From positions 1,229,594 through 1,293,593 of the forward strand of contig NC_033561.1 in NCBI RefSeq assembly GCF_001680005.1: a stretch of 64,000 nucleotides of DNA, written 5' to 3'. The notes beneath the pieces are model-generated. The model did not search any database. It saw only the letters and a program-made list of their open reading frames with translations, and was not told the DNA's origin. Positions 34,310 to 44,729 of this stretch are shown here, in pieces (within the stretch, counting starts at the first letter, position 1; each line of letters starts with the position of its first letter). The stretch comes from Plasmodium coatneyi (lineage: Eukaryota > Apicomplexa > Aconoidasida > Haemosporida > Plasmodiidae). The position numbers and the translations under genes are program-made.

Positions 34310-35996
34310 GGGCTTACACAACAGTAGACGACCCTTCCTCTTCTTTATACAGCACATCATCATAAGGAGGGAAGGGAATGGGAAGAAAGAATGTTCCATG
34401 CATGTGAACATGCAATACTTGAATGTACCCCATCCCAGTTGAGAGAGAGTACACACACCGCCGAGTAGTAACCGGAACAGGAGGGAGAAGGGGAAAAGGG
34501 TGTAGTTTGCCCTTTTTTTTTTTTTTTTTTTTTTTGCTTGCTAAGGATATACCCACCCGCTTTGTGTACCCCGTACCGGAATTGTATAGCAACTTAACTG
34601 CTTCGTAATCTATCGCACCCCCACCATGGAGATTACATCTTATGGATTTGCGTAACAATCTGACCGGAGCTCAACTTCGTAGGCTGAGGAATCATCGAAC
34701 GACGAAACTGTGTGTGTACTTTCATGGACACACATTTTTGCATAAAAAAAATGCAGCGATTAAATTTTATACCTACTACACAGTTCTGCAGTAACAATAT
34801 CAAACATTGTTTAATCATGTATGAAAGTTCTTAAAATGTGTACACAAAAACAGCGCAGGAATTTTTTTTTTTTTTTTTTTTTTGTTCTTTTGTTTGTTTC
34901 TTTTTTCTTCTTTTTTTTCTTATTCCTTTTCTTTATATTTCTTCTTTTTTTTCCTTCCCTCCATTTATATGTTTGAATAACTCTGCATGAAAGGGAAAGG
35001 AACACTCCCCCAAAAAAGGGGGGCGCTAAGAAGAAAAAGTACTGACCTTTGAAAAAGTGTTTTATGCATATTAAAGAACAAAAAAAAAATGGAAAAAAAA
35101 AAAAATATATATATATACCAGCACTTAAGCTCTTGTGTGTCATTTTTGGCTAGCTCTCATCACGCGCACGCGCAGCCATACAAAATGGGACAATACCCTG
35201 CTCAACTTTGAACTAACAGGGTTGCAACGCTTTTTTCGCCCCCCGTAAGCGACTCCGGGAGGTGCATAGTCGTGGCAACTGCAGGGAGGGGGGTGGAAAG
35301 GTGATCGGTTGGATGTGTTGATCGGTTGACATCGGTTAGACGATTAAGGGGCCAAGGCAGCCAGAACGGCCAACATGGTCATTTCGGAGGTTGCTCATGG
35401 CCAGGGCCCAGGCCCTTGGGGTCTCACACCGTGCGATGAAGTGTACCTTCATGGTAGGGCCTCCAACTGGCGGACGCAAACACGAAAAAAAAAAAAAAAA
35501 AATAAATAAATAAAAATAAATAAAAAATATATATAAAAAAAGAAATACCTATTAGGATAAGATGCCAAGGCGACTAGCAGCCGTGTTCTTCTTGCGTGTA
35601 AGGATAATAAATGGCGGCTGCGCCCCATGGGGGGATCCCAGGGAAAGGGAAAAAAAAAAGAAAAAAGAAAATTACAAAGACAAAAATTTACAAAATGATT
35701 AAAACATTGTAACAAAGGAAGGAAAAAAGGAAGTAGGAAGTAACACAAATATTATAACAAATTATGTATATTGCTCAATGGAGGAAAGGTGAAAATTGTT
35801 ATCATATGTTGTTTTTATTTATATACACATTCTTTCATTTTTCAAATATTTTGTAATAAATGATCTAAATATGCAATTCCTTTATCATGCACATTTTTTT
35901 CCCTTTCGCACTCCTCAAACACAGGAACGCCAAAATAACCATCGAGAACTTAACTGTTAAAGAATTGTTCGGCATATACGAATCCTTACACAATTG
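34310..35996. other. Gene-free stretch with a GC-rich island
   Basis: After the KIR stop codon there are T and A runs (34507-34535, 34862-34883, 35072-35104) and then, at about 35150-35480, an unusually GC-rich block. An AT-rich part follows. I find no protein gene on either strand. The GC block is listed separately. Confidence 0.55.
35150..35480. ncRNA. GC-rich island, possible structured RNA or regulatory element
   Basis: About 330 bases with clearly higher GC than anything nearby (phrases such as GGCCAGGGCCCAGGCCC and GCGACTCCGGGAGG). It contains repeated GATCGGTTG phrases and lies between A runs. No frame is open across it. In P. falciparum GC-rich elements transcribed by RNA polymerase III lie next to var genes; by analogy this could be such an element for KIR genes. 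I could not find a convincing pair of A and B boxes, so the RNA call is speculative; the composition is a direct observation. Confidence 0.25.
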
Positions 35997-36900
35997 TTAC
36001 TGTACTAACTCGTCCGCCCCGTTCACCTCTTCTATGTTGTCCAACAAATGCTTAAACCAATCTGCTGTTTGACTGTTCCATTCCATAAGCGTACGTTCTT
36101 CCCTTACCCCCTCTTTCCACAATTGCTTTTTATGACTTCCCATGGATGAAACATCGTCATTCAATTCGCCTTAATCAGCAGCCTTTTGATGCTCCTTCCA
36201 ATCAACCTTTAGGTCATAAAACCAAGGTTGTGTTTTTATTTCCACTAACACAATCATATTATGTTGTATCCACTTAACCCAATATGTAATCCTTGATGAG
36301 AATTACCCCTTAGGAACAAAGTCTTCCTCCCTAAAACGAGAATCTGAACTTGGAACCCGATCAAAAGGAACATCTTCCTTAGAAACACGTTCCTTAGAAA
36401 TATTCTTCTTTAGAAACAAAGTCTTCCTTCCCTAAACCCGGATTCTGAACTTGGAACCTGTTACCTAGGAACAACATCCTTAGAAACACGTTCCTTAGAA
36501 ATATTCTTCCTTAGGAACAAAGTCTCCCTCCATAAACACCCAATCTGAACATGGAACCTGTTCCTTAGGAACTTCTTCTTACGAACAAAGTCTCCTTCCC
36601 TACACTCGTAATCTGCACTTGGAACCTGTTCCTTAGGAACTTCTTCTTACGAACAAAGTCTCCTTCCCTACACTCGTAATCTGCACTTGGAACCTGTTCC
36701 TTAGGAACATATTCCTTAGGAACAAACCCGTACTTCCTAAACGCGGAATATGAACTTCGAATACCTTTTCCCCTAAAACCGGAATCTGAATCTTGAATCC
36801 TATCATCAAAAAGAAGCTCATCCTCCCTCAACTCTAAACCTGCACTTGCAACACCTTCCTTAGGAACATCCATAGGAATAAAGTCCTCCTCCCTAAATCC
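35997..36900 (-). pseudogene. Decayed STP1/SURFIN- or SICAvar-type cytoplasmic exon
   Basis: On the minus strand, 36900-36306 reads as repeats of the kind V-P-K-E-Q-V-P-S-x-D-x-x-F-R-E-E-D-F-V-P-K, in two or more frames. After an in-frame TAA (36305-36303) the same frame continues as WVKWIQHNM, WFYDLKVDWKEHQ, a second TAA (36173-36171), then QLWKEGVREERTLMEWN and WFKHLLDNIEE, ending at TAA 35999-35997. The Trp-rich pattern (WI, WF..LK..W, LWK.....R, WF..LL) is that of the cytoplasmic part of STP1/SURFIN proteins. The V-P-K-E repeats are also familiar from SICAvar tails, so the parent could be either. There are at least two internal stops and at least one frameshift, so it cannot encode a full product. 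Its 5' end runs directly into telomere-like repeats. Confidence 0.7.
36303..36900 (-). repeat. V-P-K-E coding repeats with a perfect 68-base duplication
   Basis: Units of 60-75 bases share CTTAGGAAC, AACAAAGTC and TGAACTTGGAACC phrases on the plus strand. Two adjacent units (from 36571 and from 36639) are identical over 68 bases, so they duplicated recently although the gene is dead. Several units contain GGTTTAGGGA on the minus strand, a telomere-like heptamer inside the former codons for G-F-R-E-E-D. Confidence 0.85.
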
Positions 36901-36938
36901 TCAACCCCGAAATCATTCCTTCCTTTCCTCCTTAGAAG

Positions 36939-37541
36939 CCTAACCTTAACCTTAAACCCTTAATCCTAAACCTTAAACACTGAACCCTAAACCCTAAACC
37001 CTAAACCCTGAATCCTAAACCTTAAACCCTAAACCCCGAACCCTAAACCCTAAACCCTAAACGCTAAAATGTGAACCTTAAAGCCTAAACACCAAAACCT
37101 AAATCCAGAACACTAAACCCTGAACCCTAAAGCCTAAACATTAAATCTTAAAGCATAAACCCTAAATCTTAAATCCTGAACCCTAAACCCTAAACCCTAA
37201 ACCCTAAACACTAAACACTAAACCATCAATCCTGAACCCTAAAACCTGAATCCTAAACACTAAAACCTGAACCCTGAATTTTAAACCCCAAGCCCTGAAC
37301 CCCTAACCCCTAAATCCTGAACCCCATACCCCTAACCTTGAAACCTGAAACTTAAATCCTGAACCCTAAACACAGAACCGTAAACCCTTGACCCTAAACC
37401 TTAATCCAATACCCTAAACCCTAAAACCTGAACCCTAAAACCTGAAAACTAAACCCTGAACCCTACACCCTGAAAACTAAACCCTGAACCCTACACCCTG
37501 AAAACTAAACCCTGAACCCTAAGCCCTGAAGTCTAAACCTT
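36939..37541 (-). repeat. Internal telomere-like block 2
   Basis: About 600 bases of CCCTAAA / CCCTGAA units on the plus strand (G-rich strand minus), with mixed perfect and decayed heptamers. Near the right end there is a higher-order 28-base unit (ACTAAACCCTGAACCCTAC and flank) repeated three times around 37440-37525. The block sits between the decayed cytoplasmic exon and the KIR gene at 38623, and has the opposite orientation to the terminal telomere. Confidence 0.95.
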
Positions 37542-38622
37542 GGGCCATCTGAAATATTCAAAATATTATCAAACACATTTTTATTTTGGACCCTTCCAAA
37601 TAAAGGAAACACTAGAAGGATCATTCACACTATAGAGCCTTTACCATTTTTTAATTCTTTTCCATCTCTTAATTTTTTGAACTCGTTTAAGGATCGTGCA
37701 CATTTTAATTTTATGTAAACACAGAAGGGTGGGGAAAGGAGTGAATACGTGAATATATAGAGTCTAATCTATTTTGGAGTAAGGAGGAAAGACTTAGATA
37801 ATATAGATTGCATTTCAGTAGGAGTGTTATTTATGGTGTAAGCACCTCAAGAAGAAGAAAAAAAGAGAACAATGGAAGGAGAAAAAATTATTAATGTTGT
37901 ATGATCGTGAGAGGGAAAGGGGGGGGGGGGTATGAAATAAAGTGTAATTCCTAAAGGAACGCATGTATTTTATTATAAATGGATCTTACAATTCTTTTAT
38001 ATCACGTACATACATGTATATAATTAGCTTATTCCCTTTTAAATCCACATTCTTCCCACTAAATATGAATAAATATGTAATCACATTCGAACAAAGGATA
38101 AATACTCTGCACATACGAACTACAGTATATGTGCGTTGAAAAAGTTCTTAATAGTTACTTTAAGAGGAAAAATAAAACTCACTTTAATCAATAGCTCTTA
38201 TTGAAATTTTTGTTAAAGGAAGTTGTACCCCTATTTAGGTCTTGATAGGAGAGTATAAGGAGGAATATAATGTTACGAAAAAAAAAAATCCATTAAAATC
38301 AAATAATATTGTAAATATATAAGGAATGTATGGAAATTTTGAGCTTTCCCCATTATTCCATTATTCTATTATTCCCTAGCTTAGCTCTTCCTATTTTTGC
38401 ATTAGTTATATGCATATAATGCTCCTTATGCATACATATATATAATGTGTTATATCTACATTGAAAAATTGTACAATGTGTATTATTCAGGGAAATAAGA
38501 ATTTAATAATTGCTTATAATCCTTATAGAACAAACAGAACATTCACATATATATTCTGTGTGGATGTATATAAGGAGCACATTTTAATGTAAATTAAATA
38601 TAGGCAGGAGTACACATAAACA
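37542..38622. promoter_or_regulatory. Probable promoter region of a KIR gene, with a G12 tract
   Basis: About 1 kb of AT-rich DNA between the telomere-like block and the KIR start at 38623. It contains a run of 12 G (37919-37930), exceptional in this DNA, and ATATAT-rich sequence nearer the gene. Promoter function is inferred only from position. Confidence 0.35.
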
Positions 38623-40155
38623 ATGGCACCAGATTTTGGGGATGTAATACACACACTCCATTTACCTTCCTCATGCAATATGCATATGTGCAGATATGCT
38701 TCATATGTAATTATTGCATGTAAACAATTTAATTATGGGGGAGTACGAACACATATATATATGTAATTGTTTAAACATACTTGCAGATGGGGGAACGTGG
38801 TCTCGTATTATATTCAGGATGGATCTATGATATGTTGGAAAAGGGAGGAACTCGGCCCAAAGACATTGGCAAATTGGCCACTGCACCTTTAACCACACTA
38901 GCTGAATATTCTGAACTCAGCACTTGGCTGAACACAATTGGGAGTGCATGGAACCTCGTATATAAAATAAAGGAGAGTATTTCTGGTGATAAAGCAATTT
39001 GCGATTATTTCTATTATTGGTTGGGGCATCTTCTATTTGAGGAATGTGGACTACACTCAATCCCGGAGGCTATGAATAAAATCTATCAGCAATTAAAGAT
39101 TCTCACTAGCGAAAGTAATTGCAACAGTAAGGACAATCATAGTAGCAAGGACATTTTTTATGGGGATAAATTGAAATTCGAATTTGAGCAAGACTACAAC
39201 CCCAAACAGGAACAACTACAGAAGTATTATGAGTTCTGCAATGAAGGGTATAAAGGACTCCGAACAAATTTTACTCCAACTTTTCCTGAAGTGGATGTTG
39301 AATGTAAAAGTGATAATGAACATGCATACTGTACCAAGTTCAAAGGCAAATATGAAACATACTGCCAAGGGGAAGGATCATCCGAAGTAGAAGAGGGGTG
39401 CAAAATAGTCAATGGAGTGGGATCTCCTGCAACAGGAGCCGAAACTGAAACATTAGCCGTGTCCGATGGTCAAAGTTCCCCTGGAAGCACTGTTGCTGTT
39501 GTGTTTGGTGCATTAGCTACAGTAGGATTACCAGCAATTGTTGCTTTTGCTTTATATAAAGTAAGTACATACAATTATTATTATCATTATAATTACACTT
39601 TGTAATTATAGTTGTAATTGTACTTATAGTAGACAATTATAATTACAAATACACACTTAAAAGTATATAAATAATAACATATTCATTACGATTATTTTAT
39701 TTTTTTTTTCTGTATGTTCGTGTTCTCTATTAAAAAATGTGTATGTATATACATACACACAAACACACATATACATACACATAAATTGAACTATGCGCTG
39801 TATATATATGTGGGGAATACATATAACACATATTTTTACCCCTTCCCTTCCCCATTCCTTTGCCCTCTTCCTTCCTTTTTTTCAGTACACTTCTTTATTC
39901 TCTGGAATAAAGAACTCCTTTGGAAGCAGCAGCAATAGAAGAAAAAGAAAAAGAAAAAGAAGAACAACAGTTGAAAGCGACTTTGATACAATAACAGAAG
40001 ACACCTTAACAGAATACTCCACAGAAGCGTCTACAGTTGGTTCTATGGAAGAATATACCGTATATGATGGTAGATCACCATCTGGAAGAAGAGGAAGAAC
40101 AAATAATGGAAGAAGAGAAGGAAACAGGAACAATATTAGCTATCAACGTATTTGA
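38623..40155 (+). CDS. KIR: KIR-type variant protein, three exons
   Basis: Exons are 38623-38643 (MAPDFGD, donor GTAATA), 38787-39560 and 39886-40155, all joined at phase 0, giving about 354 residues. Exon 2 opens with MGERGLVLYSGWIYDML, carries the signature CDYFYYWLGHLLFEE, several conserved Cys, and ends in the membrane segment (VVFGALATVGLPAIVAFALYK). Exon 3 starts YTSLFSGIKNSFG, then a run of Arg/Lys and a Ser/Thr/Glu-rich tail ending NISYQRI. This is the standard KIR structure: no N-terminal signal, one C-terminal membrane segment. It resembles the KIR at 52967 most, including the exon-1 start MAPD and the same donor. Function is known only at family level (variant surface or host-cell-exposed protein). 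Confidence 0.9.
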
Positions 40156-40489
40156 TGTAACACATTGTAATGTAACATTAAATGTGTGGTGTTACCTCTC
40201 CCCCCCTCGGAAGGGGGCCATATAAATAATTGCAGAACTCATATAGTGTGAAAAGAGTAAATTGGCTTTTTTTCCATTTGTTCCTCTTTTTTTTCCGTTT
40301 TACTTTTTTTACTTCCTTGTTTTTTTTTTTTTTTTTTTCTTCCTTCTTTTCTTTATTCTTTCTGTTTTTTTTTTTTTGGTGCTGAAGTTTTTACATGTTC
40401 ATGTGTAAATCAATATAAGTTCAGAAAAAAAAAAAAATTTTCTTTTTCACTTCATTTTGATTTTTTGGTTAATTCCTTTAGTGAGGAAT

Positions 40490-40880
40490 TAAAAAATGTT
40501 TATTTATTTTGTCACAGAGAAAATTGCAAAAAAAAAAAAAAAAAAAAAGGAAAAAATTTGTTCAAAAGATTGTCAATAAAAATGCCCTGATATAAATTTG
40601 TCACACGGAAAAAATTGTCCAAAAAAAAAAAATTTGTCAAAAGAAAAATTGCTCTAATATAAATTTGTCACAGAGAAAAAATTGCACAAAAAAAAAAAAT
40701 GCCCTAATATAAATTGTGTTACACACAGAAAATTGTCTAAAAAAAATGCCCTAATATAAATTTTGTCATACAGAAAAAATTGCACAAAAAAAAGTGCTAA
40801 CAAGAAATTGTCCAAAGAAAGAAGAAATGCCCTAATATAAATTTTGTCACACAGGAAAAATTGCAAAAAAAAAAAAAAAT
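40490..40880 (+). repeat. Tandem repeat of TTTGTCACA / AAAATTGC / CCCTAATATAAAT units
   Basis: Five to seven imperfect units each contain TTTGTCACA(C/G), then AAAATTG(C/T)C plus an A run, then TGCCCTAATATAAATT. Unit length varies (about 50-75) because the A runs vary. The array is intergenic. Confidence 0.8.
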
Positions 40881-40930
40881 AATTGTCCCCAAAAGAGGAA
40901 AGAAAAAAAGGGAAGAAGAAAAATAGAAAA

Positions 40931-41080
40931 GAAGGAAGGAAAATGGACGACGACTGTGTGTATAAAATTGCGCAGATGCAAAAATCGCAGGTGCAAAAAA
41001 GAAATTTAATAAAATGGACGTTTCTTACATATGTGAATGAAGGAAAAAATGAAGGAGGGAATCATGTTTTGTGTGCTCAC
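40931..41080 (+). repeat. Dispersed repeat B, partial copy 3
   Basis: It matches about 30712-30835 closely, including GGAAGGAAAATGGAC, GCAAAAATCGCAGGTGCAAA and CTTACATATGTGAATGAA. It starts an open frame (MDDDCVYKIAQMQ...) that is shared in part by copy 1 but closes early. It lies about 570 bases before the KIR ATG at 41651. Confidence 0.78.
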
Positions 41081-41650
41081 CGAATAAATGTAAGGTGAAA
41101 CAGAATCCTTTATAATTTGGGAATAATGTAATATATGAATAATTACCAATAAAAAATGTAAGCAACAGTATAATGCGAATTTAAAATATAGTACAAATAT
41201 AATATTCAGGGGAAAGAATTATATTCGTACATACGAAATAAGTAATATATATATATAGAATTATAATGCTAAGGATGGAAGAATGGAATATTGTGTATTT
41301 GTAGGAGTTAAAAATATATGGTTTCCCTTCCTTCTTCTTATATTTTTATTATGGACGAACTTTAAAATTACGGAAGAAGCCCTATTATGAGTGAATGAAT
41401 AATGTATGCAGAACTTCAGTACATGTGCCCATATGTGTTATAATTAAGTCCCATAATAGGAAAATATGTGCTATAATAGATGAAAGTTAGAATTTAATGT
41501 AGAACCATAAATATAAATATGGGAAAGATGAAATAATCAAGAAGTACACCTCAAAAAGGGCGAAAGGGCGTACAAACCAAAGGGTGTGCACACACATATT
41601 AGGATAAAATTTGTTATAAACCAATATATTATAACGAGATATGAAACAAA

Positions 41651-43005
41651 ATGGAACCGGTTACAGAATTCGTAAGCACGACGAGTAGGCTTATGGTGCC
41701 CAATGAACATTCCATGTAGTATATAACACATTATGTTAATGTATATGCATAATATAATGCAAACATATATATATTATTTGTTACATTTGCAGATAGATTG
41801 TTTCGGATATGCGGATCCTGGAAATATATATACAAATTTTGGTACATGCGTAGAAAAGAATAAATGTAATGACGCGTCACGACAAATAAAGACAGAAATG
41901 GAGAGCATATTAAGCAATCATGGCATTCCTGAAAACTCAAGGAATGGAATTCTGGATACGTGGTGCAGTATACGTACAATAAAAAAAGGAAGTGAACCAA
42001 AAGGGTTTGATTGTTCTTTTCTATATTATTGGTTAGGAAGTATAGTGTCGAGCACGGTACAGAATCATCAGGAGTTTATGAGTATTATGGGAGAAATATA
42101 TAGGAAGGTGAAAGAGGTTAGTAATGTCCGGGATTGCGGAAATCCATGGCCTAATATAACGAAGGAGCAGTTCGAGAATTTAGACAAATTATACAAACAT
42201 ACGAAAAGTTGTGAATACATGAAGAGTAAAATAGAACAGCACGGAAAAAATGGAATCTGTTTCTCCCAATATAAGGAACTCCTGGAAGGTGTTGTAAGGG
42301 TCTATAATAAAATGAAAAAGCATTGTGCATGTAATAATGAGGATGATTATTGTAAAGAATTCAAGAGGGTATTCACAGATGGGGAGATTTCAAAACTAAA
42401 GGAACTAATGCAAAAATTAAGTATGACCTCACAGATTCCGAAGGAAACAGTAAAAACGTGTATTCCTGCAGAAATTCCCAAGACATTGTCACTTCCAGAA
42501 CCAGAACAGCAACGGGAACAGCAACAGGAACTGGAGAATGAAGCATCAGTTGAATCCACGTCAAAAAAGGAAACCCCTACGGACAACACCCCCGCTATTG
42601 CTATCGCTTCTGCTGGACTTGCATTCGTGGGATTCCCAACTGTTCTATTCCTTGCATATAAGGTATAAGTACACATATATGCACATATATATATATATAA
42701 TACATATTTTTACACTCCCCCTTTTTTTATTTTAGTACACTTCCTTACCTTCCTGGATAAGGAACACCTTCTTTGAAAAAAATAGCAACAGAAACAGCAG
42801 AAACAGGGGGAAAAGAAGTTCCACTGGGGGTCATCACTTTGACGACGACGACACCTCAACGTACAACACAACATACGATTCAACCGACCTTTCAACAACA
42901 GGAGACTTGACAGATGGAGCATCTACAATATATAAGGGATCAACACGTGCAGGAAAAGCAAATAATAGGCAGAGAAGAAACAACATACGTTATCATGCAA
43001 CGTAA
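41651..43005 (+). CDS. KIR: KIR-type variant protein, three exons
   Basis: Exons are 41651-41671 (MEPVTEF, donor GTAAGC), 41793-42662 and 42736-43005, all phase 0, giving about 386 residues. Exon 2 has DTWCSIRT, the signature CSFLYYWLGSIV, regularly spaced Cys (CACNNEDDYC near the end of the domain), a Gln/Glu spacer and a membrane segment (IAIASAGLAFVGFPTVLFLAYK). Exon 3 starts YTSLPSWIRNTFF and ends NIRYHAT, a variant of the family terminus. Exon 3 has no internal ATG near its start, so it is easily missed by single-frame searches. I chose the exon-1 ATG because it is the only nearby ATG that reaches a GTAAG donor in the right phase. Repeat B lies upstream. Confidence 0.88.
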
Positions 43006-44301
43006 TGTTTCCTCCCTCAGAGAACTATACAAACCTGCAATGTGTTAAATGCATTAGTAAAGTGCCTCGTACAACAGTGCGTTACCACAGAATATTCGAC
43101 AGTGTATATTTTCTATAAAGTTCAAAAGAATAAATAATAATACAAGGAGTGAGCAAAGACGAAGAAATATAAATTACCGTTACACACATATATAATATTC
43201 CCTTCCCCTTCCTCAAGCATTACAAGGACGTACACTTTTTTTTAAGTGCACATTGCCACAGAAAATATGCTATACACAGTGTCTGAAAACATAAAAATGA
43301 ATGGAAGAATGAGCGAGGTCGGAATATGGGTTACTATAGCATATAGTACCCTTCTCGAACTATGGAGGAACTTGCCATGTTAAGTGAATTATCTGCGATA
43401 AAAGTATGAAATATAAAAGAAGAGCATTACAAAATTCTGAAATGTAACAAACGAAAAGGAAAAAAAGAAAAAGAATTGAAAAAAAAAAGTGTAAAAGAAT
43501 GAAGCAAAAAGGTACAAGACTAAGAATATTTTCGAAAAAGGTGATCAAACTCCGCGTAATTAGGCGGGGCGTAATTTGTACATCAGCTATTTTTGATTAG
43601 CAATTTTTTTCTTTTTTTTTTTAATCTTGTTTGTTCGTGCGTTGCATTTTCAACTTTTTTTTTTTCGCAACATCAATTTTATTGATTAATTTTTTTTTTT
43701 TTTTTTGTAAATATTACACCGTGTCATTTTGCTTTTCGCGCTCTTGCTCGTGCACGTTGCACTTTTTTCGCGCACAGGAGCGACGGCAAAAAAAGAAAAT
43801 TCTTTTTGCACGTTTCATCATTCGCAGTTGTTAATTTACTGGCTCACATTTTTACACAATTTTCATTTTAACTGTGCTCACACATTTTACACAGTTTTCA
43901 TTTTAACTGTGTTCACATTTTTTACAGTTTTCATTTTAACTGTCTTCACATTTTTACCCAGATTTCATTTTTAACTGTGTCCATATTTTACACAGTTTTC
44001 ATTTTAACTGTGTTGACAATATCACCAGGAGTAATTCGGGAACCAGGAAAGAAAGCGTACGAAGAAAGAAGAAAAAAGGAAAAAGAAAAAAAAGAGAAAC
44101 GAAAAAAGAAATTTAATGGGAAAGAAGGAAAAAGAAAGGAAAGAAAGGAACGAAAAAAAAAGAAAAAAAAGGGGAAAGAGAAGTTTAAGAAGGAAAAGAA
44201 AGCAAAAAAAAAAAAAAGAAAGGAATGGTCATTCCGTTCCTGCACTGCATGAAGTTCCCGGATATTTGTGTCCCCCCGAAAGGGAAATTCCGATCCAGGT
44301 G
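43006..44301. other. Intergenic region between convergent KIR genes
   Basis: It contains T and A runs, a tandem repeat (43850-44020) and a long AAG/AAAAG purine tract (44040-44225) that gives Lys/Glu-only frames. No gene is supported. Confidence 0.6.
43850..44020 (+). repeat. Tandem repeat CACAGTTTTCATTTTAACTGTG
   Basis: Five imperfect units of about 32 bases. Each unit contains a small inverted pair (CACAGTT...AACTGTG), so each could form a hairpin. Intergenic, downstream of two converging KIR genes. Confidence 0.8.
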
Positions 44302-44691
44302 TTACATGCTCTGATAGCGTATATTTCTTTGTCTCTGTTGTTGCTGTTGTCTTTCCTTATGTTGTGGTTGTTGTTTGTTGTTTCTTCTTCCTCTTCCTCT
44401 GGATGTTGGCCCACCATATATAGTAGATCCATCCGTTGTTGAATCACCTATTGTCGAAGCTACCGTTGAGACGTTCGTTGCTGCACCGAATGTTGAGCTG
44501 GCTTCTGTGAATGTGTTGTCAAAGTGGTGACGTCCAATGGTTGATCTTCCGTTCCTTCTGTTTCTTCTATTGCCACTGCTATTGTTCCCAAAGAACATGT
44601 TTTTTATCCCCAAAGGTAGAAGATCATACTACGAAGGATGTTAGGGTGTTAGGGTGGGAGGACGTGCGGGAAGGACATAAAAATGTGTAGT

Positions 44692-44729
<38 letters not shown>

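Larger units (their letters stand above)
40156..41650. other. Intergenic repeats between KIR genes
   Basis: The stretch holds T runs, a tandem repeat of about 55-60 bases (40490-40880), a partial repeat-B copy (40931-41080) and then AT-rich DNA leading to the next KIR start at 41651. No extra gene is supported. Confidence 0.6.

Noticed and set aside
36565..36873. 102-residue minus-strand frame taken as a separate gene
   Set aside because: It is one frame segment of the decayed V-P-K-E repeat exon; it changes frame inside the array and starts next to telomere DNA.
39793..39885. Upstream extension of the last exon of the KIR at 38623 (starting at an ATG in the AT-rich intron)
   Set aside because: The acceptor TTTTTTTCAG at 39885 and the conserved YTSLF start show that the frame before 39886 is intron.
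44040..44250. Lys/Glu-rich frames on + and Phe/Ser-rich frames on -
   Set aside because: Purine tract (AAAAG/GAAAG) artefact with no start context or splice sites.
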